Positions 6,860 to 14,548 of a DNA stretch of 25,983 bases are shown piece after piece. Each line of letters begins with the position of its first letter. The first letter of the stretch is position 1. The position numbers were made by a program, and so were the translations under genes. Origin of the DNA: UBA1402 sp964488495 (GTDB lineage Bacteria; Bacteroidota; Bacteroidia; Bacteroidales; UBA1402); NCBI GenBank assembly GCA_964488495.1, contig CAZAUQ010000033.1:1-25983 (forward strand), given 5' to 3'. The notes beneath the pieces were generated by a model. It was not told where the DNA came from, made no database searches, and worked only from the letters and a program-made list of their open reading frames with translations.

Positions 6860-8773
6860 TTACTTCACTTCTTCAAAATCCACATCCGTCACATTGTCGT
6901 CCTTGCCGGCATTTTGAGAGGCATTCTCCTGAGGTGCACCCTGAGGTTCCTGGCCAGCTCCTGGCTGAGCATTGGATTGGTTGTACATTTCCTGTGATGC
7001 AGCCTGGAAGACCTTGTTGAGTTCGGCGGTGGCAGCATCGATGGCAGCAACATCCTGAGCCTTGTGAGCAGCTTTGAGCTTATCGAGAGCAGCCTGGATT
7101 TCGGCTTTTTTGTCGGCCGGTAATTTATCACCCAGTTCTTCGAGTTGTTTTTCGGTCTGGAAGATCATACTGTCGGCAGTATTCAGCTTGTCGATGCGCT
7201 CTTTTGCTTTGGCGTCGGCTTCGGCGTTAGCCTTGGCTTCTTCTTTCATGCGTTGTATATCGGCATCGGTCAATCCGCTGGAAGCTTCGATGCGTATGCT
7301 TTGAACTTTGCCGGTAGCCTTGTCCTTGGCGGATACATTCAGAATACCGTTGGCATCGATGTCAAAGGTTACTTCGATTTGAGGTGTTCCGCGGCGGGCG
7401 GCAGGAATACCGTCCAGATGGAAACGTCCTATGGTTTTGTTGTCTTTTGCCATGGGGCGTTCGCCCTGCAGTACGTGAATTTCGACCGAAGGCTGATTGT
7501 CGGCAGCCGTGGTGAAGACCTCGGATTTTTTGGTAGGTATGGTGGTGTTGGATTCGATGAGTTTGGTCATGACGCCTCCCAGGGTTTCGATACCCAGCGA
7601 AAGAGGTGTTACATCGAGCAACAACACGTCTTTGATATCGCCTGACAAAACGGCTCCCTGAATGGCAGCGCCCACGGCTACGACTTCATCGGGATTAACT
7701 CCTTTGGAAGGTGTTTTGCCAAAGAATTTTTCGACCAGGTCCTGGATGGCGGGAACACGGGTGGATCCACCTACCAGAATAACTTCGTCTATATCTGAAG
7801 CCTTGAGCCCGGCGTCGTTTAAAGCCTTGCGGCAAGGTTCAACGCAAGCCTGGATATACTTATCGGCCAGCTTTTCAAATTGGGCGCGGGTAAGTTTCTT
7901 AACCAGGTGCTTGGGTATTCCGTTCACCGGCATGATATAAGGCAGGTTGATTTCGGTAACGTTGGAACTGGAAAGCTCTATTTTGGCCTTTTCTGCAGCT
8001 TCTTTGAGGCGTTGCAAAGCCATGGGATCTTTGCGCAGGTCAACGTTTTCGTCTTTGATGAATTCTTCGGCTAACCAGTCGATGATGACCTGGTCAAAAT
8101 CGTCACCGCCCAGGTGAGTATCGCCGTTGGTGGACTTTACTTCGAACACGCCGTCGCCCAATTCCAGGATGGAAATATCAAAGGTACCACCGCCCAGGTC
8201 AAAAACGGCAATCTTCATATCTTTGCTTTTCTTGTCCAGTCCATAAGCTAAGGCAGCTGCAGTAGGCTCATTGACAATACGTTTTACCTTGAGTCCGGCA
8301 ATCTCTCCGGCTTCTTTGGTGGCCTGACGCTGCGAGTCGTTAAAGTAGGCGGGCACGGTGATAACTGCATCGGTCACTTCCTGTCCCAAATAATCTTCGG
8401 CTGTTTTCTTCATTTTCTGCAGTACCATGGCCGAAATTTCCTGAGGAGTGTAGCTTCTGTCTTCGATCTGTATGCGGGGGGTGTTGTTTTCGCCCCTGTT
8501 GACGGTGTATGCCATTCGTTTTACGTCGGTCTGGACATTATCGAAACGTTCTCCCATAAAACGTTTGATGGAAGAAACAGTGTGTTTCGGATTAGTAATG
8601 GCCTGACGTTTGGCCGGATCACCCACCTTGCGTTCTCCGCCATCGATGAATGCTACGACAGAAGGAGTGGTCCGTTTACCTTCGCTGTTGGCTATCACTA
8701 CCGGATCGCTGCCTTCAAGTACGGCAACACAAGAATTGGTGGTTCCTAAGTCTATTCCAATAATCTTTCCCAT
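6860..8773 (-). CDS. dnaK: Molecular chaperone DnaK (Hsp70)
   Basis: A 637-residue Hsp70, the normal length. The nucleotide-binding domain shows GIDLGTTNS (6-14), VITVPAYFND (137-146), the phosphate-2 loop FDLGGGTFD (191-199) and LVGGSTRVP (333-341). The interdomain linker KDVLLLDVTPLSLG (381-394) leads to the substrate-binding domain, an Ala/Lys-rich helical lid, a Gln/Asn/Gly-rich stretch and the conserved acidic tail ending DVDFEEVK. It refolds and protects proteins with DnaJ and GrpE, neither of which is in the window. The gene stands alone between strong terminators. No CIRCE-type inverted repeat was found upstream. A TTTTGA/TCAAAA inverted repeat lies between the rho terminator and dnaK, of unknown meaning. 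Confidence 0.98.
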   Translation of the reverse strand: MGKIIGIDLGTTNSCVAVLEGSDPVVIANSEGKRTTPSVVAFIDGGERKVGDPAKRQAITNPKHTVSSIKRFMGERFDNVQTDVKRMAYTVNRGENNTPRIQIEDRSYTPQEISAMVLQKMKKTAEDYLGQEVTDAVITVPAYFNDSQRQATKEAGEIAGLKVKRIVNEPTAAALAYGLDKKSKDMKIAVFDLGGGTFDISILELGDGVFEVKSTNGDTHLGGDDFDQVIIDWLAEEFIKDENVDLRKDPMALQRLKEAAEKAKIELSSSNVTEINLPYIMPVNGIPKHLVKKLTRAQFEKLADKYIQACVEPCRKALNDAGLKASDIDEVILVGGSTRVPAIQDLVEKFFGKTPSKGVNPDEVVAVGAAIQGAVLSGDIKDVLLLDVTPLSLGIETLGGVMTKLIESNTTIPTKKSEVFTTAADNQPSVEIHVLQGERPMAKDNKTIGRFHLDGIPAARRGTPQIEVTFDIDANGILNVSAKDKATGKVQSIRIEASSGLTDADIQRMKEEAKANAEADAKAKERIDKLNTADSMIFQTEKQLEELGDKLPADKKAEIQAALDKLKAAHKAQDVAAIDAATAELNKVFQAASQEMYNQSNAQPGAGQEPQGAPQENASQNAGKDDNVTDVDFEEVK

Positions 8774-8887
8774 AATATAGTTTTTTATTCGTTTAAAAAG
8801 TTTCTTGTAATCTGTTTGTTGATGACCAGGATTTTTTTGATAATCACCTACTACTTGTCAAAAGTCGTGCCATACAGACAACAGGAC

Positions 8888-8929
8888 AAAAAAATGCCGA
8901 ATTGTGGCAGAGGCGCTGACAATTCGGCA
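8888..8929 (-). terminator. Intrinsic terminator of rho
   Basis: Minus-strand TGCCGAATTGT (8919-8929) and its perfect complement ACAATTCGGCA (8895-8905) form an 11-bp stem with a 13-base loop, followed by seven T residues (8888-8894). It lies 24 bases past the rho stop codon and separates rho from dnaK. Confidence 0.9.
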
Positions 8930-8952
8930 GAATATGCTGATGCTGAAAGTAG

Positions 8953-11163
8953 TTAGTCGTTCATAGAGGCTAAGAACTCTTCGTTGCTGTCTGTTTTTTC
9001 AAGACGGTCTTTCAGGAATTCCATGGCTTCGATGGGATTCATGTCCGACAAATAACGACGCAGTATCCACAGTCTGTTCAAGGTAGTCTGATCTAACAAC
9101 AAATCTTCACGCCGGGTACTGGATGCCAGAATGTCAACGGCCGGATAAATTCTTTTATTGGACAAGCGACGGTCGAGTTGCAGTTCCATGTTGCCGGTGC
9201 CTTTGAATTCTTCGAAAATAACTTCGTCCATTTTGGATCCGGTTTCGGTCAGAGCCGTGGCAATGATGGTAAGACTGCCTCCGTTTTCGATGTTACGGGC
9301 AGCACCAAAGAAACGTTTGGGCTTGTGCAGGGCATTGGCATCGACACCTCCCGACAACACTTTGCCCGAGGCGGGCGACACTGTGTTGTAGGCTCTGGCC
9401 AGGCGGGTAATAGAATCGAGCAGAATAACCACGTCGTGTCCGCATTCAACCATACGTTTGGCTTTTTCGAGCACTATACCGGCAATCTTGACATGCCTGT
9501 CGGCCGGTTCGTCAAAAGTGGACGAAATGACTTCCGCGTTGACGCTGCGGGCCATATCGGTTACTTCCTCGGGACGTTCGTCTATGAGCAGGATAATCAT
9601 GTAAACTTCGGGATGATTGGCGGCTATCGCGTTGGCAATATCTTTGAGCAAGACTGTTTTACCGGTTTTCGGCTGAGAGACAATTAAACCTCTTTGCCCC
9701 TTGCCTATGGGCGAAAACATATCTACCACTCTGACCGAAGTGTTGGCAAAGGCTTTTTTGCCGGTGAGATTGAATTTTTCTTCGGGGAAGAGCGGAGTCA
9801 GATGATCGAACGATAAACGGTCTCTGACGTAGGAAGGATCGCGTCCGTTGATTTTTTCGACCCGGACCAGCGGAAAGTATTTCTCTCCTTCTTTGGGCGG
9901 ACGGATGGGTCCCAGGACCATATCACCTGTTCTCAGTCCGAACAATTTAATCTGAGATTGTGAAACGTAAATATCGTCGGGCGAGGACATGTAATTGTAG
10001 TCGGAGGAACGCAGGAAACCGTAGTTTTCGGGCATTATTTCCAAACAACCGCTACCCATCAGTATACCTTCGAATTCAAAGAGTTTCTCTTCTTCGGTTT
10101 TGGGTTGACGCTGATTTTTAAAACCGGGATTGTTCTGTCCGTTGCTCTGGCCGTTGTTGCCCTGGTATTTTTGGGGACGACCTGCATTGTAAGCTTCCTG
10201 GGTTTTGGGAAGTAAACCTGCCAGCCGACGGGCTTCGATGAGAGCTTCTTCGTCTGCAGTCAGCAGGGATGGTTTCTCTTCGGTGTTGTTTTGGGGGCTT
10301 TCGGGGAGTACTTCTTCTACATCGGCGTTTTCTTCGTACAAGGCTTCTGCCTGTTTGTCTTCGGGAGCATGTTTTTCTTCGGAGGAAGTTCTGTCCTCGG
10401 GAGCTTGTCTGTTTTCTACGGTTTGACGGTTTTCTTGTTTTTTATGCCTGGAAGCATCGCGTTTATGCTGATGCTGTTTATGACTCTCAGCAGCATCTTT
10501 TACCTCAGCGTTGCTATTAATCTGTGCAGTTTTATCCTCCTGCAGGATTTGGGCATTCTGATCTTTTGTGTTTTGAGGAGCCTCGATAGTTTCACTCTTC
10601 GGACTTGCCTCCTGTGCTTGCGCAGCAACGACATCATGTCCCGGGGTATTCTCAGCGCCTGACTTCTTTTTTCTGGGCCGGCCGGGTTTTTTGTTTTTAT
10701 GTTGTTCGCTTTGCGGCATACTATTGCTTTGAGGAGCTGCCTCCTTTTGCTGTACGGAGTCTTTTGGTTGTACGGGATCTTTTTGATCTGAGGAAGGTTT
10801 TGGAGTATTCTTGTTCAATACTTCTTTTTGAATAACCTCTAAATCGGTCACCGGTAAAGAAGAAGCAGTAAAGTTTTTTTCTTTTTGCATCTTATTGGAA
10901 GCATCCGCGAGATTTTTGTCTTTGGAAGCATTCTGGCTGCCGCTTTTGGGAATACGTTTACGTTTGTGACGTTCGTCGGTAAGGCTTTCTTTCATTTGGG
11001 CCATAGTACGGCTAGCCGATTGAAGGGCCTGTTCATCCAGGATGGCGTATATCAGGGCTTCTTTGGATGAACTGTCCACTTTTTTAATATTAATGGATTT
11101 AGCAAGCTCTACGAGCTCTTGCAAACTCTTTTCATTGAGTTGCACAATATTGTAGTTGGGCAT
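8953..11163 (-). CDS. rho: Transcription termination factor Rho with a long disordered insertion
   Basis: A 736-residue Rho, compared with about 420 in E. coli. Residues 1-45 are the Rho N-terminal helical domain. Residues ~50-360 are a low-complexity, charged, Gln/Lys/Glu/Asn-rich insertion, including an AT-hook-like KKPGRPRKKK (158-167) and repeated NRQ and PED units. The RNA-binding cold-shock-like domain follows (about 362-440, FEGILMGSGCLEIM...YGFLRS). Then comes the RecA-type ATPase with Walker A SQPKTGKT (496-503), Walker B VILLDSITRLARAYN and the Q/R-loop region VLSGGVDANAL...GSLTIIATALTETGSKMD. It is an RNA-dependent hexameric helicase that ends transcripts. Long insertions between the N-terminal domain and the RNA-binding core are known in Bacteroidota, and in Bacteroides the disordered region has been linked to condensate formation. 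It has its own promoter and intrinsic terminator. Confidence 0.97.
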   Translation of the reverse strand: MPNYNIVQLNEKSLQELVELAKSINIKKVDSSSKEALIYAILDEQALQSASRTMAQMKESLTDERHKRKRIPKSGSQNASKDKNLADASNKMQKEKNFTASSLPVTDLEVIQKEVLNKNTPKPSSDQKDPVQPKDSVQQKEAAPQSNSMPQSEQHKNKKPGRPRKKKSGAENTPGHDVVAAQAQEASPKSETIEAPQNTKDQNAQILQEDKTAQINSNAEVKDAAESHKQHQHKRDASRHKKQENRQTVENRQAPEDRTSSEEKHAPEDKQAEALYEENADVEEVLPESPQNNTEEKPSLLTADEEALIEARRLAGLLPKTQEAYNAGRPQKYQGNNGQSNGQNNPGFKNQRQPKTEEEKLFEFEGILMGSGCLEIMPENYGFLRSSDYNYMSSPDDIYVSQSQIKLFGLRTGDMVLGPIRPPKEGEKYFPLVRVEKINGRDPSYVRDRLSFDHLTPLFPEEKFNLTGKKAFANTSVRVVDMFSPIGKGQRGLIVSQPKTGKTVLLKDIANAIAANHPEVYMIILLIDERPEEVTDMARSVNAEVISSTFDEPADRHVKIAGIVLEKAKRMVECGHDVVILLDSITRLARAYNTVSPASGKVLSGGVDANALHKPKRFFGAARNIENGGSLTIIATALTETGSKMDEVIFEEFKGTGNMELQLDRRLSNKRIYPAVDILASSTRREDLLLDQTTLNRLWILRRYLSDMNPIEAMEFLKDRLEKTDSNEEFLASMND

Positions 11164-11227
11164 AAAGGAAATAAACTAATGTTTTTTGATGATGTAAGGC
11201 AGAGATGCCTTCATGAGGAAACAGCCG

Positions 11228-11258
11228 CAAAGATAATTAATTAATTTGTTATGCCAAA
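11228..11258 (-). promoter_or_regulatory. rho promoter
   Basis: Minus-strand TTTG (11255-11258), a 19-base spacer and TATCTTTG (11228-11235) match the Bacteroidota promoter consensus exactly. The start point would be near 11221, leaving a leader of about 58 bases. It lies between the tilS stop and rho, so rho need not depend on tilS transcription. Confidence 0.68.
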
Positions 11259-11297
11259 ATAACCGATAAAATTACCAGGCCTGGCTATTTTAATTCT

Positions 11298-12713
11298 TTA
11301 GAACAGACTAAAACAATAAATCCGTTTTGTTGAGTCAGTTACACGATAGCGATGATCAATGCGCTCTCCAAGCACCCAGACAATGTCTTCGCCGGACAGC
11401 AGGAGCCAGGATGATTCTTTTTGAAATAGATTTTTTTTACGATCGCAAAAATAATCACTAAGCAATTTTCGGCCCTGCATACCCAAAGGAATAAAACTAT
11501 CACCGGGCAAAGGCCTGCGCAACAGCAAAGGAAATTGTAGTTTATCGGCATCCAGGCAGGCACATGAGGCCGAACGAGAAAAGTCTGCGCCGGCTTCCAT
11601 CATCGATAGCTTCAGCTTTACCGGCTCAGTCCACGAAGATACTCCTTCTTTCAATTCATAAACGACATCGTCCCCGGCTTTGATTCTGCTCAGTAAAAAA
11701 CACCCCCGATCGAGCAAAAGACGATGAGTGTCCGAAAAATACTGTCTGCCGCTTTGTCTCTTTCTCCCCTCCCAAATTTGTTCTATGCTTCGGAAATTAA
11801 AGCCGTAATCCGAGAGCCATTCATATAGTATGTCAGTGGCCAGAGGCTCTTGCTCCAGGGCTGCAATTCTCAGGCTGATGTATTGTTCGGAGGCTGCTTC
11901 GGCTACCGCCGCAGGACTTTTTTTATCTGTCGGCCCGGCTTCCACTTCTTCAACATAAGAATATTGTTCGTCCCGGAAAGAGGTTTTCAGCTTAAGTCTG
12001 CTCATTGCCTCTGCAACAGCCTGTTCGTAGAGTGATGCCGGAGCGGCCAGGTGTTGCATGCTGCGAAGTATAGCTTCGACAGCCGAAGGCTCGATACTTT
12101 CGAATAATGGCAGCACTTGATGGCGTACCTTGTTGCGCCGGTAACATGTTTCCTCGTTGCTGCTGTCGGTGACATACGAGAGTTTTTTATGCTTAAGCCA
12201 GGACATGATTTCCTGCCTGTTCGTGCAAAGCAAAGGTCTTATGACCTTGCCCTGAAGAGGGCTGATGCCTTTGAGCCCTCGTATACCGCTACCACGCAAG
12301 AGGTTAATAAAAAAAGTCTCAATGCTGTCGTCGCTGTGGTGCCCTACAGCTATTTTGGCAGCTCCCGTTTCGGAGAGCATTTTGTGAAAATAATCGTAAC
12401 GCAGTTCCCTGGCCGCCATCTCGATGGAAACAGAGTTTCTTTTGGCATAGGACTTAGTATCGACGCGCTCCACATACAAAGGAACGGAATGTTCCCGGCA
12501 AAAACCGACAACAAAGGCTTCGTCGCGGAGGGCTTCCTCTCCTCTGAGCTGAAAATTCATATGGACAGCCACACAGTTGTAGCCCAGACTTAACAGCACA
12601 TCCAGCAAAGCAAGGGAATCCGCTCCCCCGCTGAATCCCACCAAAACCTTGTCTTTGGCGTCCAGCAAACGATGCTCTTCAATAAACGATTGAACCTTGT
12701 TCAGCAAGTCCAT
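11298..12713 (-). CDS. tilS: tRNA(Ile)-lysidine synthase
   Basis: A 471-residue N-type ATP pyrophosphatase that attaches lysine to C34 of the CAU-anticodon tRNA-Ile so that it reads AUA codons. The PP-loop SGGADS is at 28-33. It is followed by AVHMNFQLRGEEA and VGHHSDDSIETFFINLLRGSGIRGL, the standard TilS core with the HxxDD/ET signature. The C-terminal ~80 residues (from about RRPLPGDSFIPLGMQGRKLLSDYF) are the TilS C-terminal tRNA-binding domain. Length fits the long form. The stretch around 245-275 is variable and insertion-like. It is divergent from pheS, with 115 bases between the start codons. A TACCTTTG -7 box lies at 12740-12747. Confidence 0.93.
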   Translation of the reverse strand: MDLLNKVQSFIEEHRLLDAKDKVLVGFSGGADSLALLDVLLSLGYNCVAVHMNFQLRGEEALRDEAFVVGFCREHSVPLYVERVDTKSYAKRNSVSIEMAARELRYDYFHKMLSETGAAKIAVGHHSDDSIETFFINLLRGSGIRGLKGISPLQGKVIRPLLCTNRQEIMSWLKHKKLSYVTDSSNEETCYRRNKVRHQVLPLFESIEPSAVEAILRSMQHLAAPASLYEQAVAEAMSRLKLKTSFRDEQYSYVEEVEAGPTDKKSPAAVAEAASEQYISLRIAALEQEPLATDILYEWLSDYGFNFRSIEQIWEGRKRQSGRQYFSDTHRLLLDRGCFLLSRIKAGDDVVYELKEGVSSWTEPVKLKLSMMEAGADFSRSASCACLDADKLQFPLLLRRPLPGDSFIPLGMQGRKLLSDYFCDRKKNLFQKESSWLLLSGEDIVWVLGERIDHRYRVTDSTKRIYCFSLF

Positions 12714-12739
12714 AGTAAGCTGCCTTTATTCTGTGCAGG

Positions 12740-12747
12740 CAAAGGTA
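12740..12747 (-). promoter_or_regulatory. -7 box of tilS
   Basis: Minus-strand TACCTTTG fits TAnnTTTG and lies 26 bases upstream of the tilS start. No good TTTG was found at the usual -33 distance. Confidence 0.4.
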
Positions 12748-12799
12748 GAAAAAACATCCGATATGCCCTTTGGCTTACCCAAGTATGAAAATAAACTTG

Positions 12800-12807
12800 T
12801 ACATTTG
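12800..12807 (+). promoter_or_regulatory. -7 box of pheS
   Basis: TACATTTG fits TAnnTTTG and lies 21 bases upstream of the pheS ATG at 12829, implying a very short leader. The nearest TTTG is 27 bases upstream of the box, too far for a standard -33 element. The box position argues against the in-frame ATGs further upstream. Confidence 0.42.
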
Positions 12808-12828
12808 CGGGTTAAATTTTGCATATCT

Positions 12829-13848
12829 ATGATTGAACGTATTGAAAAACTCTTGAACGAAGCAGATACCTGGTCGGCTCAGGACCTGAAAGAACTCGAT
12901 GATTTGCGTGTCAAATACCTCAGCAAAAAAGGAGAAATCAGTCAATTGTTTAACGATTTCAGGCTGGTGCCCGCCGAACAGAAAAGACTGGTCGGACAAA
13001 AGCTCAACGAACTCAAAGACAAAGCTCAACAACGCCTGAACGACATAAAAGAACAGCTCGACAATCGGAAACAAGACAATCAGAATTTCGATTTAAGCCG
13101 TAGTGCTTATCCCCACCCCCTGGGTACACGTCATCCTTTGTCGATTGTAAGGAACGAAATCATACGTATTTTTTCGATGTTGGGCTTTACCATAGCCGAA
13201 GGACCCGAAATCGAAGACGACTGGCATGTATTCAGTTCGCTGAATTTCCCGCCTGAACACCCTGCCAGAGATATGCAGGACACTTTTTTTATAGAAAAAA
13301 ATCCCGATTTGGTTTTACGCACACATACTTCGTCGGTACAAACCAGGGTGATGGAAAAAACCCAGCCCCCCATCCGCATCATCTGCCCGGGAAGGGTTTA
13401 TCGCAACGAAGCCATTTCCTACAGGGCGCATTGCTTCTTTCATCAAATCGAAGCACTTTATGTCGACAAAAATGTCTCCTACGCCGATTTAAGACAATTG
13501 CTCGAATATTTTTGCAAGGAAATGTTCGGAGAAGAAACCAAAATCCGCCTTCGTCCTTCCTACTTCCCCTTTACGGAACCATCGGCTGAACTGGATATTT
13601 CCTGCAACATCTGCCACGGACAGGGCTGTCCCTTTTGCAAACACACCGGCTGGGTAGAAATTCTGGGCTGCGGCATGGTCGATCCCAACGTACTCGAAAA
13701 CTGTGGAATCGACAGCTCCGTTTACAGTGGTTATGCTTTGGGTATGGGTATTGAACGCATCACCAACCTTAAGTATCAGGTAAAAGATCTACGTATGTTC
13801 TCAGAAAACGACCTCCGCTTTCTGGAGCAATTCCGGGCTGCTTACTGA
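12829..13848 (+). CDS. pheS: Phenylalanine-tRNA ligase alpha subunit
   Basis: A 339-residue catalytic subunit of the (alpha-beta)2 enzyme that charges tRNA-Phe; pheT is not in the window. The N-terminal coiled coil (about 1-85) is followed by the class II core: HPLSIVRNEIIRIF, motif 2 CPGRVYRNEAISYRAHCFFHQIE, the phenylalanine pocket region EPSAELDI, LGCGMVDPNVL, and motif 3 ALGMGIERI near the C-terminus. A four-cysteine insertion (CNICHGQGCPFC) sits just before GWVEILGCG and resembles a zinc knuckle; E. coli PheS lacks it. The start is at ATG 12829 (MIERIEKLL), after the -7 box, which gives the usual PheS length. The TGA stop overlaps the nth ATG by one base (TGATG), so nth is probably translationally coupled. 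Confidence 0.96.
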   Translation: MIERIEKLLNEADTWSAQDLKELDDLRVKYLSKKGEISQLFNDFRLVPAEQKRLVGQKLNELKDKAQQRLNDIKEQLDNRKQDNQNFDLSRSAYPHPLGTRHPLSIVRNEIIRIFSMLGFTIAEGPEIEDDWHVFSSLNFPPEHPARDMQDTFFIEKNPDLVLRTHTSSVQTRVMEKTQPPIRIICPGRVYRNEAISYRAHCFFHQIEALYVDKNVSYADLRQLLEYFCKEMFGEETKIRLRPSYFPFTEPSAELDISCNICHGQGCPFCKHTGWVEILGCGMVDPNVLENCGIDSSVYSGYALGMGIERITNLKYQVKDLRMFSENDLRFLEQFRAAY

Positions 13849-14498
13849 TGACTCTGCAGGAACGTTACAAACAGGTAATAGACTGGTTTTCGGCCAGCAT
13901 GCCCGAAGCCCGCACCGAATTGGAGTTCCGGAATCCTTATCAATTGCTTGTTGCTGTTGTTTTGTCGGCTCAATGTACCGACAAAAGGGTGAATATGATC
14001 ACTCCCGCTTTTTTCAAGGCTTTTCCCGATGTGGAAACTTTGGCCCGAAGCAGTGTCGAAGATGTTTTTGAATACATCAAAACCTGCTCTTATCCCAATA
14101 ATAAGGCTAAACATCTGGTCGGGATGGCTCAGGCTCTATGCCGGCAATTCAATGGACAAGTACCATCGGATATGGATGAATTGCTGAGCCTGCCCGGTGT
14201 AGGCCGCAAAACAGCCAGTGTGATACTGGTTTGCGCTTTCAACAAGGCAGCAATGCCTGTGGACACCCATGTATTCAGGGTTGCAAACCGCCTTGGGCTT
14301 ACTCCCGACGCTAAAAATCCTGAACAAAGCGAAGTTCTCCTGATGAAATACTTTCCGGAATCGTTGCTTGGGCTTGCTCATCATTGGCTAATCCTGCACG
14401 GACGTTATGTCTGCCAGGCCCGTAAGCCCAATTGCCCGGACTGTGGCCTGACTGCCTGCTGTGAATTTTTCAGTAAAAAAAATAAAACTCAGGTTTAG
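13848..14498 (+). CDS. nth: Endonuclease III (DNA glycosylase/AP lyase)
   Basis: A 216-residue base-excision repair enzyme removing oxidised pyrimidines. The helix-hairpin-helix LPGVGRKTASVIL contains the catalytic Lys (K121), and VDTHVFRV holds the catalytic Asp (D139). The C-terminal [4Fe-4S] cluster ligands are C189, C196, C199 and C205 in the C-x6-C-x2-C-x5-C pattern, all present. It starts within the stop codon of pheS (TGATG), an unusual pairing of tRNA charging and DNA repair that probably reflects co-transcription rather than shared function. Its last codons lie inside a long A/T-rich hairpin (14481-14513). Confidence 0.96.
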   Translation: MTLQERYKQVIDWFSASMPEARTELEFRNPYQLLVAVVLSAQCTDKRVNMITPAFFKAFPDVETLARSSVEDVFEYIKTCSYPNNKAKHLVGMAQALCRQFNGQVPSDMDELLSLPGVGRKTASVILVCAFNKAAMPVDTHVFRVANRLGLTPDAKNPEQSEVLLMKYFPESLLGLAHHWLILHGRYVCQARKPNCPDCGLTACCEFFSKKNKTQV

Positions 14499-14513
14499 TA
14501 ATTGAGTTTTATT
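14481..14513 (+). terminator. Possible terminator at the end of nth
   Basis: AATAAAACTCA (14481-14491) and TGAGTTTTATT (14503-14513) form a perfect 11-bp stem with an 11-base loop that contains the nth stop codon. It is followed by a T-rich but interrupted stretch. The A/T-rich stem and imperfect T tract make it a modest terminator candidate, and it may only partly separate nth from ald. Confidence 0.42.
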
Positions 14514-14548
14514 TGCTTATTTTTACTCGAATTTTAAGCCTGAAAAAC

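Noticed and set aside
8774..8887. CIRCE/HrcA-type operator upstream of dnaK
   Set aside because: Only a loose TTTTGA-N17-TCAAAA repeat is present; the 9-bp CIRCE arms are absent.
9158..11070. Long plus-strand frames opposite rho
   Set aside because: They arise from the biased codon use of the Rho insertion and conserved core; no independent evidence for them.
11276..11285. CCAGGCCTGG palindrome after tilS as a terminator
   Set aside because: A 10-base self-complementary palindrome with room for at most a 3-bp stem and no clean T tract; may be chance.
12697..12828. 44-residue N-terminal extension of PheS
   Set aside because: The extra region contains the tilS-pheS promoter box and overlaps the tilS start; PheS proteins begin at the MIERIEKLL-type helix.
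14513..14548. Upstream ATG for alanine dehydrogenase
   Set aside because: It lies at the edge of the nth hairpin; the conserved MIIGIPKEIK start gives family-numbered catalytic residues.
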